From: G963677445 sp963678275
Lineage (GTDB): Bacteria > Bacteroidota > Ignavibacteria > Ignavibacteriales > Melioribacteraceae
NCBI GenBank assembly: GCA_963678275.1
Contig: OY782765.1
Span: forward strand, 868,001 to 932,000
DNA: 64,000 bases
Direction: 5' to 3'
Shown: positions 54,516 through 63,388 of the stretch, one piece after another
Layout of the letters: each line of letters begins with the position of its first letter
How positions within the stretch are numbered: position 1 is the stretch's first letter
Notes under the pieces: model-generated
Told to the model about the DNA's origin: nothing
Databases searched by the model: none
What the model saw: only the letters and a program-made list of their open reading frames with translations
Position numbers and translations under genes: made by a program

Positions 54516-55730
54516 ATGAGAATGATTCAGACATGGAGGTGGTACGGACCTTCCGATCCGGTAACCCTTACCGATATCCGCCAGGCCGGCGCTACTGGCA
54601 TTGTTTCCGCACTTCATGAGATTCCCATCGGTGAGGTTTGGTCCGTTGAAGAACTGGAAAAAAGAAAACGAATTATTGAATGGGATTTTTCAAAAAATCC
54701 TCCCAAGAAAAGAGGACTGAACTGGAGTGTTATCGAAAGTATTCCGGTTCATGAAGATATAAAACTTGGCAAACCTGAAAGAGACAAATGGATTGAGAAT
54801 TATAAACAAAGTTTAAGAAATGTCGGCTGGGTCGGGGTTGATACTGTCTGCTATAATTTCATGCCTGTTGTCGACTGGACCAGGACAAACCTCGCCATGG
54901 AACTTGAAGATGGCGCGAAAGCTCTCGCGTTTGATATTGTCGAGTTTATTGTTTTTGATGTATTTATGCTTCGGAGAAAGGAAGCTGAAAAAGACTATTC
55001 TGCTCAACTTCTGGAAAGAGCGGGCGAAAAGTATGAGGCGATGTCGGATGAAGAACGTTATATACTTCAGAAAAATATCATTGCCGGACTGCCCGGTGGT
55101 CAGGAGGGATACTCGATTGATCAGTTCAGGGAAAAGCTGGAAGAATACAATCAGATCGATTTTGATAAGTACCGTTCAAATCTTTCTTATTTTCTGAAAG
55201 CGGTTATCCCTGTGGCTGAAGAAGCGGGAGTAAAAATGGCAATCCACCCTGATGATCCTCCTATTCCCCTTTTTGGGTTACCCCGTATTGTAAGCACCGA
55301 AGAGGATATCGCCTGGCTGCTGAATCAATATGACTCAGTTTTTAACGGTTTTACATTATGCACCGGTTCACTCGGAGTGCGTCCCGATAATGATCTTGTC
55401 GGAATTATTGACAGGTATGGTTCAAGATTAAATTTCGCACATCTTCGAAGTACTCAGCGCGATGGAGAAGGTTCTTTCCATGAAGCGGGCCATCTTCGTG
55501 GTGATGTAAATATGTATGAAGTAATTAAAGCTATACTTAAAGAACAGAAAAAAAGACATTCGGCGCACAGGCAGGATGAACAGATACCGATGCGCGCTGA
55601 CCACGGACATACAATTCTCGATGATCTAAAAAAGAAAACAAATCCCGGTTATTCAGCCATCGGCCTGCTGCGGGGTATGGCTGAATTAAGAGGTCTTGAG
55701 CTGGGAATAGAAAAAAGCGGCCTGATCTGA
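54516..55730 (+). CDS. uxuA: Mannonate dehydratase
   Basis: Start at the ATG at 54516 (MRMIQTWRWYGPSDPV) with GGAG about 10 bases upstream. Family blocks are 'DIRQAGATGIVSALHEIPIGEVW', 'WSVIESIPVHEDIK', 'VCYNFMPVVDWTRTNL', 'MAIHPDDPPIPLFGLPRI', 'NGFTLCTGSLGVRPDND' and 'RADHGHTILDDL'. The Cys, His and Asp of these blocks bind the metal. It dehydrates D-mannonate to KDG. Length of about 404 residues is normal. The fructuronate reductase that would make its substrate is not obvious nearby. Confidence 0.95.
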   Translation: MRMIQTWRWYGPSDPVTLTDIRQAGATGIVSALHEIPIGEVWSVEELEKRKRIIEWDFSKNPPKKRGLNWSVIESIPVHEDIKLGKPERDKWIENYKQSLRNVGWVGVDTVCYNFMPVVDWTRTNLAMELEDGAKALAFDIVEFIVFDVFMLRRKEAEKDYSAQLLERAGEKYEAMSDEERYILQKNIIAGLPGGQEGYSIDQFREKLEEYNQIDFDKYRSNLSYFLKAVIPVAEEAGVKMAIHPDDPPIPLFGLPRIVSTEEDIAWLLNQYDSVFNGFTLCTGSLGVRPDNDLVGIIDRYGSRLNFAHLRSTQRDGEGSFHEAGHLRGDVNMYEVIKAILKEQKKRHSAHRQDEQIPMRADHGHTILDDLKKKTNPGYSAIGLLRGMAELRGLELGIEKSGLI

Positions 55731-55775
55731 TAGATGAATAATAAGATATTATAATAAATTCTTAAGGTGTAATTT

Positions 55776-57056
55776 ATGTCAAAAAATGTTTTGGTGGCGC
55801 AATCAGGAGGCCCATCTCCTGTTATCAACAATTCACTCAGGGGAATTGTTGAGACATGCAAAAAGTTCCCTGAAGTATTCGGTTCTGTCTATGGCGGATG
55901 GCACGGAATCGAAGGTGTGCTTAAAGAAGAACTTCTCGACCTTTCCGCCCAGAATGAAGAAGAGGTAGCTCTTCTCAGGACCACCCCGGCAGCCGGAAGC
56001 ATAGGCACCTGCCGTTATAAACTGAAAGAACACCAGGATAAAGATTTTGCCCGGGTTATGGAAGTTATCAGGGCTCATAATATAGGCTATTTTTTCTACA
56101 TTGGGGGTAATGATTCCCAGCATACAGCCTATAAAGTCAGTGAACTCGCGCGTGAAAACGGCCTTGAACTTGTTGCGGTTGGTGTTCCGAAAACTATCGA
56201 TAATGATGTGGGAGACAGTGAATTCAAACTGATCGATCACACACCCGGTTATGGCAGTGTGGCCAGGTACTGGTCTCATATTATCCAGAACGCAAATGAA
56301 GAAAATATGGGTTCCTCCCCCGCCGATCCTGTAATGGTTATCCAGGCGATGGGAAGAAAAATCGGATACATACCGGCGGCTGCGAGACTTGCTGATCCCA
56401 AAAGAGAAATGCCACTCCAGATATATACAACAGAATCGGGGTTGTCGCTTGAAAACCTTGCTGACAATGTAAATGATCAGCTTAATAAAGATGGCCGATG
56501 CATAGTTGTAATCAGCGAAGGTTTTGATGTCGGCGGCGTCGGCGATGTAAAAGACTCATTCGGGCACACTTCATTTGGTTCCAGCAAAATATCGGTTTTC
56601 CAGAAGGTTGTAAATTATCTCAATGAAAAAGGATTACCGGTCAAGGGGAAAGCGCGCGGGCAGGTTATGGGAACAGATCAGAGAAACGCGATCATTTACG
56701 CTTCGTTAATCGATCTGGATGAAGCTTATAAGGTTGGTCAGAAAGCGGTTGATATAGCGATGAATGACGGCAACGGTTGGATGGCTACTATTCTTCGCGA
56801 ACCCGGGATGATCTATAATGTGAGATACGATAAGGTGCCTCTCGAAAAGGTCGCTCTTTCTGAACGATTTTTCCCGAAAGAATGGCTTACTGATAACAAA
56901 ATAGACGTAACAGATGATTTTCTCGATTACGTAAGGCCATTAATCGGCGAGGACTGGGTTTCTGTTCCCATAATAAACGGCAGGCAGAGATTCACTCAAT
57001 TTAAACCGATCTTCGCTGATAAAAAGCTCGATAATTACACTCCCCAGGCTGACTAA
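55776..57056 (+). CDS. PfkA-family phosphotransferase, probably PPi-dependent 6-phosphofructokinase type
   Basis: Family features are 'VLVAQSGGPSPVINNSLRG', 'YFFYIGGNDSQHTAYKVSE' near 107-125, 'VGVPKTIDNDVGD' near 139-151 with the catalytic Asp, 'QAMGRKIGYIPAAARLA' and 'VISEGFD'. The PKTIDND lysine and the Asp in GGND are marks of pyrophosphate-dependent enzymes. The GGD aspartate is replaced by Asn. The usual QRGG sugar-phosphate loop is replaced by 'ARGQVMGTDQRNAI'. In a uronate operon it may drive gluconeogenesis from fructose-1,6-bisphosphate, or phosphorylate another sugar. Substrate is therefore open. Confidence 0.8.
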   Translation: MSKNVLVAQSGGPSPVINNSLRGIVETCKKFPEVFGSVYGGWHGIEGVLKEELLDLSAQNEEEVALLRTTPAAGSIGTCRYKLKEHQDKDFARVMEVIRAHNIGYFFYIGGNDSQHTAYKVSELARENGLELVAVGVPKTIDNDVGDSEFKLIDHTPGYGSVARYWSHIIQNANEENMGSSPADPVMVIQAMGRKIGYIPAAARLADPKREMPLQIYTTESGLSLENLADNVNDQLNKDGRCIVVISEGFDVGGVGDVKDSFGHTSFGSSKISVFQKVVNYLNEKGLPVKGKARGQVMGTDQRNAIIYASLIDLDEAYKVGQKAVDIAMNDGNGWMATILREPGMIYNVRYDKVPLEKVALSERFFPKEWLTDNKIDVTDDFLDYVRPLIGEDWVSVPIINGRQRFTQFKPIFADKKLDNYTPQAD

Positions 57057-57061
57057 CAATT

Positions 57062-57955
57062 ATGGTGAACAACATGAATAATCCGCATGAAATATTAAAA
57101 AATATAAAACCGACAAAAGATTATTTTATTGGCATCGACTCCGACGGATGCGCTTTCGATACGATGGAAATAAAACATAAAGAATGTTTCTGTCCTAACA
57201 CGATTTTATACTGGGACCTGCAGACAATATCCAAATATGTCCGGGACGCGTGGGACTTTGTCAATCTTTATTCGAAAACCAGGGGTGTTAACCGTTTCCC
57301 GGCTTTGATAAGAGTGATTGAACTTCTTTCTGAAAGAAAAGAGGTTTTAGCCCGTAACGCGAAGCTGCCTGATCTGGATCCACTTATCGAATGGACTAAA
57401 AATGAGACAAGGCTTGGCAATAAAACCCTCGCTGAATACAAAGAAAAAACTAACGACCAGACAATTTCGAAAGCCCTGGAATGGTCAGAGCAGATCAACA
57501 GGGATATCGCTAAAATGGTGCATGGCATCCCCCCCTTCCCTTTTATGAGGGAATCGCTCGAAAAACTCTCCTCAAAAGCTGACGCGATGGTGATTTCCCA
57601 GACTCCGGTTGAAGCGCTGACACGGGAATGGGAAGAAAATGATATCAAAAAATATGTTTCCATTATCGCCGGTCAGGAATTCGGGACAAAAACCGAACAT
57701 CTGAAATATGGCGCCAAAGGAAAATATGAGGATAATAAAATTCTGATGATAGGGGACGCTCCCGGCGATATGAAAGCGGCGAAAGCAAACGGAGTGTTAT
57801 TTTATCCTATAAACCCCGGCCATGAGGAAACATCATGGGAAAGGTTTTATAGTGAATCACTCGATAAGTTTTTTGACGGTACATACAAAGGCAGCTATGA
57901 AGAAGCTCTGATCAAAGAGTTTGAAAATTACCTGCCTGAATTCCCCTCCTGGTAA
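57062..57955 (+). CDS. HAD-superfamily hydrolase
   Basis: Motif I is 'FIGIDSDGCAFDTM' near residues 21-34 with the DxD pair. Motif II is the Ser/Thr in 'DAMVISQTPVEAL'. Motif IV is 'ILMIGDAPGDMKAAKANGV' near 227-245. The helical cap between motifs I and II is long (about 130 residues). HAD enzymes of this type are phosphatases of sugar phosphates or related molecules. It begins 5 bp after the PFK-family gene, so the pair is probably translated together. Substrate unknown; a phosphorylated uronate intermediate or repair of a mis-phosphorylated product is possible. Confidence 0.82.
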   Translation: MVNNMNNPHEILKNIKPTKDYFIGIDSDGCAFDTMEIKHKECFCPNTILYWDLQTISKYVRDAWDFVNLYSKTRGVNRFPALIRVIELLSERKEVLARNAKLPDLDPLIEWTKNETRLGNKTLAEYKEKTNDQTISKALEWSEQINRDIAKMVHGIPPFPFMRESLEKLSSKADAMVISQTPVEALTREWEENDIKKYVSIIAGQEFGTKTEHLKYGAKGKYEDNKILMIGDAPGDMKAAKANGVLFYPINPGHEETSWERFYSESLDKFFDGTYKGSYEEALIKEFENYLPEFPSW

Positions 57956-57973
57956 AAATAATTATTATATTTA

Positions 57974-57988
57974 TTTTACCCGGTAAAA
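57974..57988. promoter_or_regulatory. Perfect palindrome TTTTACC-C-GGTAAAA upstream of the TRAP genes
   Basis: A 15-bp perfect palindrome lies in the 76-bp spacer between the HAD and dctP genes, 43 bp before the dctP start. It could be an operator for the LacI regulator or an RNA hairpin that tunes expression of the transporter relative to the enzymes. Confidence 0.45.
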
Positions 57989-58031
57989 GATATACAGACT
58001 ACTTCACAATAATATTGAGTAGAAATTGTAA

Positions 58032-59012
58032 ATGAAAAATTTAATGAAATTGGCTTTGTTCCTCTTGGCATCTACACTTTTATTTTCATGTCGGGAGGTA
58101 AGTAATGTAACAAAATTAAAAATCGGGCACGGTCTTGATCAATCCCACCCTGTTCACCAGGCGATGGAATTCCTGGCCGAAAAAGTAAAGGAAAAATCAG
58201 GCGGCCGGATGCAGATAACAGTCTACCCGAGTCAGCAGCTCGGTACTGAGCGGGAATGCCTCGAATTGCTTCAGATCGGCAGCCTCGCTATGACAAAAGT
58301 TTCTTCATCGGTGCTGGAAGGTTTTGTACCCGATTTTAAAGTGTTCAGCCTCCCCTATATTTTCAGGGATGAGACTCACAAATTCCATGTTTTTGAAGGG
58401 AAAGTCGGACTCGATCTGCTCCTTAGTCCGCAGAAATTCAGGCTGCGAGGTCTTTGTTTTTATGACGCCGGAAGCAGAAGCTTCTATGTTAAGGATAAGC
58501 CGATCAACACTCCGGCTGATCTTACCGGCCTGAAGATAAGAACCCAGGAAAGCGCGACATCTGTAAAACTTGTCAACTCCCTCGGCGCATCTGCAACCCC
58601 GATCGCCTGGGGTGAACTTTATACAGCATTACAGCAGGGTGTCGTGGATGGCGCTGAAAATAATCCCCCAAGTTTTTTCACTTCGAGGCATTACGAAGTA
58701 TGCAAATATTTTTCACTTGATGAACATACAGCCGTGCCTGATGTGCTTATTATAAGCACTGTCGTCTGGGAAAACCTTTCCGATCAGGAAAAAACCTGGA
58801 TTCAGGAAGCGGCGCTGGAATCATATGAATATCAGAAAAAACTGTGGAAGGAATCGACCGCGAAATCCCTTAAAGCTGTACAGGAGGCGGGCGTTACTGT
58901 CACCTATCCCGATAAGGCTCCGTTTCAGGAAAAGGTTAAAGAACTTCTCGAATCATATAAGTCGGAAAAAGAAATTTACAATCTCATAAAAAAAATCAAA
59001 GATGTGAAATGA
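58032..59012 (+). CDS. dctP: TRAP transporter substrate-binding lipoprotein (uronate type)
   Basis: The leader MKNLMKLALFLLASTLLFSC suggests lipid attachment, less common than a soluble DctP. The mature part has 'LKIGHGLDQSHPVHQAMEFLAEKV', 'VYPSQQLGTERECLELLQIGSLAM', 'GLKIRTQESATSVKLVNSLGASATPIAWGELYTALQQGVVDGAENNP', the family signature with the Arg (in KIRTQ) that binds the substrate carboxylate. It captures acid sugars in the periplasm and hands them to the DctQM permease. Neighbouring genes point to galacturonate, glucuronate or their unsaturated forms. Confidence 0.93.
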   Translation: MKNLMKLALFLLASTLLFSCREVSNVTKLKIGHGLDQSHPVHQAMEFLAEKVKEKSGGRMQITVYPSQQLGTERECLELLQIGSLAMTKVSSSVLEGFVPDFKVFSLPYIFRDETHKFHVFEGKVGLDLLLSPQKFRLRGLCFYDAGSRSFYVKDKPINTPADLTGLKIRTQESATSVKLVNSLGASATPIAWGELYTALQQGVVDGAENNPPSFFTSRHYEVCKYFSLDEHTAVPDVLIISTVVWENLSDQEKTWIQEAALESYEYQKKLWKESTAKSLKAVQEAGVTVTYPDKAPFQEKVKELLESYKSEKEIYNLIKKIKDVK

Positions 59013-59497
59013 TTTTATCTACAATAAAATTGAAACTTGACTCTGTCATCAGATGGGCGCTTATTGTTCTGATGGCTCTTATGACTCTTAATGTATTGTG
59101 GCAGGTATTTACCCGGTTTATTCTGCAGGATCCCAGCTCTTATACCGAAGAACTCGCGCGGTATACTCTTATCTGGCTTGGCGTATTGGGAGCCGGATAT
59201 GTCGCGGGACAAAAAATGCACCTCGCTATCGATCTGCTCTCATTAAAGTTAAAATCAGTAAACCGCTCCTGGCTGGAAATAATTATTCAGCTCTTTATTT
59301 TTCTTTTTTCACTTTTTGCCCTGGTAATTGGCGGTTTCAACCTGGTTAATATCACTCTTTCACTCAACCAGATCTCGGCCGCGCTCCAGATTCCCCTGGG
59401 CTATGTTTACACGGTACTTCCCCTCAGCGGCCTGATAATGATGTTTTATTCACTCTGCTTCATTATCGAAGAAATTAATAAGATCAGATCTGCTTAA
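59009..59497 (+). CDS. dctQ: TRAP transporter small membrane subunit
   Basis: The start overlaps the dctP stop by 4 bp (ATGA). Four hydrophobic segments in 162 residues, with 'TLNVLWQVFTRFILQDPSSYTEELARYTLIWLGVLGAGYVAGQKMHLAIDLL' typical of DctQ. It bridges the binding protein and the large permease in the inner membrane. Gene order dctP-dctQ-dctM is standard. Confidence 0.93.
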   Translation: MILSTIKLKLDSVIRWALIVLMALMTLNVLWQVFTRFILQDPSSYTEELARYTLIWLGVLGAGYVAGQKMHLAIDLLSLKLKSVNRSWLEIIIQLFIFLFSLFALVIGGFNLVNITLSLNQISAALQIPLGYVYTVLPLSGLIMMFYSLCFIIEEINKIRSA

Positions 59498-59514
59498 ATA
59501 ATACGGATACACAA

Positions 59515-60813
59515 ATGGAATTATTTGAAGTTACAGTATTAGTAGTGTCATTTTTAATTCTCCTTTCAATCGGAGTGCCTATTTCTTACAGCATCGGTAT
59601 TTCGAGTCTTCTCACGATGCTTATAAGTATTTCCTCTCTCCCCTCGGTTACAACCATTGCCCAGAGAACCGCCACCGGCATCGATAGTTTTGCTTTGCTC
59701 GCTATTCCCTTTTTTATCCTTGCCGGGCAATTGATGAACAGCGGAGGAATAGCGCGCAGATTGATTGATTTCGCGAAGGTAATCGTCGGCAGGCTGCCGG
59801 GCGGACTTGCTTTTGTTAATATTCTCGCGGCCATGTTTTTCGGTGCAATCTCTGGATCGGCAGTGGCTGCCGCCTCGGCAATTGGTGGTTTTATGACCCC
59901 TGTGATGGAAAAAGAAGGTTATGATAAAAATTTCTCAGCCGCGGTCAATATTACTTCAGCAACCACCGGATTGATAATACCGCCAAGTAATGTGCTGATA
60001 GTTTATTCACTGGCAAGCGGAGGTGTTTCAATTGCCGCACTTTTTATCGCCGGTTATATTCCCGGTATTATCCTGGGGCTTTCGCTCATGCTGGTGGCTT
60101 TTATTCACGCTAAAAGGAAAAACTATAAGGTTAATGTCGAAATAACCTTCAGCGATTCTATTAAAAAACTTCTCGACGCGATACCGAGTCTGTTGCTTAT
60201 TGTAATTGTTATAGGAGGTATTGTCGCAGGTTACTTCACCGCTACCGAAGCTTCGGCAGTGGCGGTTCTTTACGCATTTATTCTTTCGGTTTTTATCTAT
60301 AAAGAAATAAAACTTAAAGACCTTCCCCAGATATTATTGAGCAGCGCCTCAACAACAGCTATCGTAATGCTGCTGGTGGGAACTTCAATGGCAATGAGCT
60401 GGGTTATGGCCTATGAAAACATTCCCCAGAATGTCGCCGAAGCTCTGCTCGCGCTTTCGAGCAATAAAATTGTAATTCTGATAATAATTAACATTATATT
60501 GCTTTTTATCGGCACATTCATGGATATGACCCCGGCAGTATTAATTTTCACCCCGATATTTCTGCCTGTTGTTATGCAGCTTGGTGTTGACCCGATTCAT
60601 TTCGGAATTATAATGGTCATGAATCTGAGTGTGGGATTATGTACACCGCCGGTTGGAAGTGTGCTTTTTGTCGGTTGTTCTGTCGCTAATCTGCCGATAA
60701 CAAAAGTAATAAAGCCGCTTATCCCGATGTTCATCGCGATGTTTGTGGCCCTGCTGCTTGTAACATATATACCTGAACTGTCATTGTTCATACCAAAATT
60801 CTTTGGATATTAA
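59515..60813 (+). CDS. dctM: TRAP transporter large permease subunit
   Basis: A 432-residue protein with about 12 membrane helices. It carries DctM marks 'IDSFALLAIPFFILAGQLMNSGGIARRLIDFA', 'FGAISGSAVAAASAIGGFM', 'TATEASAVAVLYAFI' and 'HFGIIMVMNLSVGLCTPPVGSVLF'. It carries the Na+-coupled substrate pathway. It begins 17 bp after dctQ and is followed 15 bp later by kduI, so uptake and breakdown are in one unit. Confidence 0.95.
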   Translation: MELFEVTVLVVSFLILLSIGVPISYSIGISSLLTMLISISSLPSVTTIAQRTATGIDSFALLAIPFFILAGQLMNSGGIARRLIDFAKVIVGRLPGGLAFVNILAAMFFGAISGSAVAAASAIGGFMTPVMEKEGYDKNFSAAVNITSATTGLIIPPSNVLIVYSLASGGVSIAALFIAGYIPGIILGLSLMLVAFIHAKRKNYKVNVEITFSDSIKKLLDAIPSLLLIVIVIGGIVAGYFTATEASAVAVLYAFILSVFIYKEIKLKDLPQILLSSASTTAIVMLLVGTSMAMSWVMAYENIPQNVAEALLALSSNKIVILIIINIILLFIGTFMDMTPAVLIFTPIFLPVVMQLGVDPIHFGIIMVMNLSVGLCTPPVGSVLFVGCSVANLPITKVIKPLIPMFIAMFVALLLVTYIPELSLFIPKFFGY

Positions 60814-60828
60814 AATGGAGTTATTAAA

Positions 60829-61662
60829 ATGGAAGTAAGATATTCACCAGATAAAGAAGGATTTATTAACCTGACCACGAAACAGCTTCGTGAAAAATTC
60901 CTGATAGAAAATCTATTTCAGGAAAATTTAATCCCAATGGTCTATTCCGATATTGACCGGTCAATCACCGGCTCAGCGGTTCCGGCCGGAGAAAAGCTGA
61001 GCCTGACCGCGAGTAAAAAGGAAATGGCCGCCGATTATTTCACCGAAAGAAGAGAACTTGGAATTATTAATATCGGCGCCAAAGGGAAAGTAATAGTTGA
61101 TAACACGGAATATGAATTAAATCATTTTGACGCGCTTTATATCGGCAGAGGGAAAAAAGAAATAACCTTCGAAAGCGACGATAAAAACTCACCCGCCCTC
61201 TTCTATTTTGTCAGTTATCCGGCACATACCGAATATCCCGATAAATATATCAAACTTGAAGACGCTGAATCTGTTGACCTCGGCTCACTTGCCGATTCAA
61301 ATAAACGCACGATACATAAATACATTCTTCCGGGAAAAGTTGAAAGCTGCCAGCTTGTAATGGGACTTACAATTCTTGATGAAGGAAGCGTATGGAATAC
61401 CATGCCGGCGCATACGCATCAGCGCAGATCAGAGGTTTATATGTATTTTAACCTCAGGAAGGAATCTTTCGTGGTCCATCTCATAGGATCGCCGGAAGAA
61501 ACAAGGCATATCATGATCAGGGATAAACAAGCTGTTCTTTCACCAAGCTGGTCCCTTCATTCAGGCCCCGGAACTCAGAATTATTCTTTTATCTGGGCGA
61601 TGGGAGGCGAAAACCAGGACTTTGATGATATGGACTGGATACCAATGGAAAATATGAAATAA
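60829..61662 (+). CDS. kduI: 5-keto-4-deoxyuronate isomerase
   Basis: The cupin-type enzyme begins 'MEVRYSPDKEGFINLTTKQLREKFLIENLF' and has 'VYSDIDRSITGSAVP', 'ERRELGIINIGAKGKVIVD', 'NTMPAHTHQRRSEVYMYFNL' with zinc-binding His/Glu near 196-203, and 'SPSWSLHSGPGTQNYSFIWAMGGENQ'. It converts 4-deoxy-L-threo-5-hexosulose uronate, formed from unsaturated galacturonate, to 3-deoxy-D-glycero-2,5-hexodiulosonate. GGAG lies about 9 bases upstream. Paired with kduD as in enterobacteria. Confidence 0.96.
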   Translation: MEVRYSPDKEGFINLTTKQLREKFLIENLFQENLIPMVYSDIDRSITGSAVPAGEKLSLTASKKEMAADYFTERRELGIINIGAKGKVIVDNTEYELNHFDALYIGRGKKEITFESDDKNSPALFYFVSYPAHTEYPDKYIKLEDAESVDLGSLADSNKRTIHKYILPGKVESCQLVMGLTILDEGSVWNTMPAHTHQRRSEVYMYFNLRKESFVVHLIGSPEETRHIMIRDKQAVLSPSWSLHSGPGTQNYSFIWAMGGENQDFDDMDWIPMENMK

Positions 61663-61675
61663 TTAAGAGGATAAA

Positions 61676-62437
61676 ATGATACTTGACAAATTCAGCCTTG
61701 ATGGCAAAACCGCTCTTGTTACCGGTTGCAATAAAGGTATAGGGCAGTTTTACGCAAAAGCCCTCGCGGAAGCGGGAGCTGATATTATCGGCGTTTCATA
61801 CGAAAGTGACTTCACCGAAACAGAAAAAATTATCACCGGACTCGGGAAAAAATTCAAATCATATATGGCCGATTTTTCAAATCGTGACTCTCTTTATGAA
61901 TTCATCGGTAAAGTAAAAGAAGATTTCGAAAAAGTTGATATTCTTATCAACAACGCCGGCACAATATTAAGAAAACCTATCGCCGAACATCCTGATGAAT
62001 ACTGGGATAAAGTGATTGAAGTAAATCTTAATTCACAATTTATCCTTACAAGGGAATTCGGTAAGGAGATGGTTGAAAGAGGATATGGCAAGGTTGTATT
62101 TATCGCTTCCCTCCTCTCCTTCCAGGGTGGAATAACGGTTCCCGGTTATGCCGCTTCAAAAGGGGGAGTTAAACAGCTTACAATGGCTTTCGCCAATGAA
62201 TGGGCCTCAAAAGGTGTTACCATTAATGCCATCGCCCCGGGGTATATCGCCACAGATAATACAAAAGCCCTTCGTGAGGATGCTGTAAGAAATAAAGCGA
62301 TATTAGACAGAATTCCTCATGGCCGTTGGGGAACTCCCGAAGATCTTATGGGAACAGTCGTATTTCTCTCCTCAGACGCCTCAGCCTATCTCAATGGCAC
62401 CGTAATCACAGTAGATGGCGGCTGGATGGGCCGTTAA
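61676..62437 (+). CDS. kduD: 2-deoxy-D-gluconate 3-dehydrogenase / DKII reductase (SDR)
   Basis: A 253-residue short-chain dehydrogenase with 'TALVTGCNKGIGQFYAKAL' (cofactor), 'ILINNAGTILRKP', catalytic Ser in 'IASLLSFQGG', Tyr/Lys in 'GYAASKGGVKQL' near 157-168 and 'AIAPGYIATDNTKALR'. It ends 'NGTVITVDGGWMGR' and closely follows enterobacterial KduD along its length. It reduces the KduI product to KDG. It might also reduce fructuronate, since SDR enzymes do this in some bacteria, which would fill a gap in the galacturonate branch. Last gene of the operon. Confidence 0.94.
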   Translation: MILDKFSLDGKTALVTGCNKGIGQFYAKALAEAGADIIGVSYESDFTETEKIITGLGKKFKSYMADFSNRDSLYEFIGKVKEDFEKVDILINNAGTILRKPIAEHPDEYWDKVIEVNLNSQFILTREFGKEMVERGYGKVVFIASLLSFQGGITVPGYAASKGGVKQLTMAFANEWASKGVTINAIAPGYIATDNTKALREDAVRNKAILDRIPHGRWGTPEDLMGTVVFLSSDASAYLNGTVITVDGGWMGR

Positions 62438-62455
62438 TAATCGTAATCTTAATCA

Positions 62456-63230
62456 TAATCTGGCAAGCCAGAGTGAGAATTAGGAATTACGAATTAGGAA
62501 TTAGGAATTACGAATTGGTTTTCCCGGGAATATTTTTTTGAATCGAATCTGCTTTAGAGAAGCAGCATTATTGCGGAACGTCCCCATGGGGTAGTAAAGA
62601 ACAAAAAAATTTAGTAAGATCCCTGTAGGGGATCAACAGAAGCTAAGCCAAGAAAAAACTACAATCCGAATTGGTGCCAAGTATTTTTCCATTTTGCGTA
62701 GAATTTAACTGCTAACGGAGTAATCTGGCAAGCCAGAGTGAGAATTAGGAATTACGGATTACGAATGACGAATTGTTTTTCCACAAGTATTACCAATTAC
62801 TTGTCATTCCGGTTTTTTGCGTCTATTGCAAAAAGACCGGAATCTGATGCCGGTTAAATTGGACCTGATGTAATTGACTTCGATCCGCAGCGACAGACCA
62901 GCCACCGACTTAGATTTGTAAATATTTTTCCATTTTGCGTAGAATTTGACTCCTTACGGAGTAATCATAATCTGGCAAGCCAGAGTAAGAATTAGGAATT
63001 ACGAATTAGGAATTACGAATTGGTTTTCCCGGGAATATTTTTTTGAATCGAATCTGCTTTGGAGAAGCAGCATTATTGCGGAACGTCCCCATGGGGTAGT
63101 AAAAGATAGAATCATTCCGAAAGATCCCTGGAGTGGATCAACAGAAGCTAAGCTATGAAAAACTATAATCCGGATTGTTGTCAAGAATCTTAACATTTTG
63201 CGTAGAATTTTACCTCCTAAGGAATAATAA
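62456..63230 (+). repeat. Three tandem copies of a 247-265 bp intergenic repeat
   Basis: Copies at 62456-62720, 62721-62967 and 62968-63230 each start 'taatctggcaagccagagt' (a TCTGGC-AA-GCCAGA hairpin), continue with short ATTAGGAATTACGAATT repeats, and end 'ttttgcgtagaattt'. Copies 1 and 3 share their middle, including CGTCCCCATGGGG and GATCCCTG..GGATC hairpins. Copy 2 has an unrelated middle of about 120 bp. Short reading frames inside appear in two copies and are repeat artefacts. No gene lies between 62438 and 63388. Confidence 0.8.
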
Positions 63231-63338
63231 CCACATGCAGATTTTCGATTTAATATATAAATCACCCGGACAAAGGCTGCTTTCCTTTGCCCATTGTTTT
63301 TACTCTCCTTAAATTAATTGGTATATAACTTCCTTGAA

Positions 63339-63364
63339 AAACCTCCTGCAAAGGAGGTTTTTTA
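63339..63364. terminator. Bidirectional intrinsic terminator
   Basis: Perfect stem AAACCTCCT (63339-63347) and AGGAGGTTT (63352-63360) around a GCAA loop, with T runs on both strands. It serves the minus-strand permease gene ending 25 bp away and possibly read-through from the left. Confidence 0.8.
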
Positions 63365-63388
63365 TTTTAAAGAAGCCGATAATATTTA

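Noticed and set aside
55776..57056. Naming the PFK-family gene pfkA or a KDG kinase outright
   Set aside because: Motifs support the family and probable PPi use, but residues at the sugar-phosphate site differ from standard enzymes and no sequence feature proves either substrate.
62946..63158. Small gene with a 70-residue product ending GSTEAKL
   Set aside because: Its sequence is the repeat itself read in one frame; it has no ribosome-binding site of note, no recognisable fold, and an equivalent frame appears in another copy.
62456..63230. CRISPR-like array
   Set aside because: There are only three units of about 250 bp, with no short repeat-spacer pattern and no cas genes. The units are long intergenic repeats.
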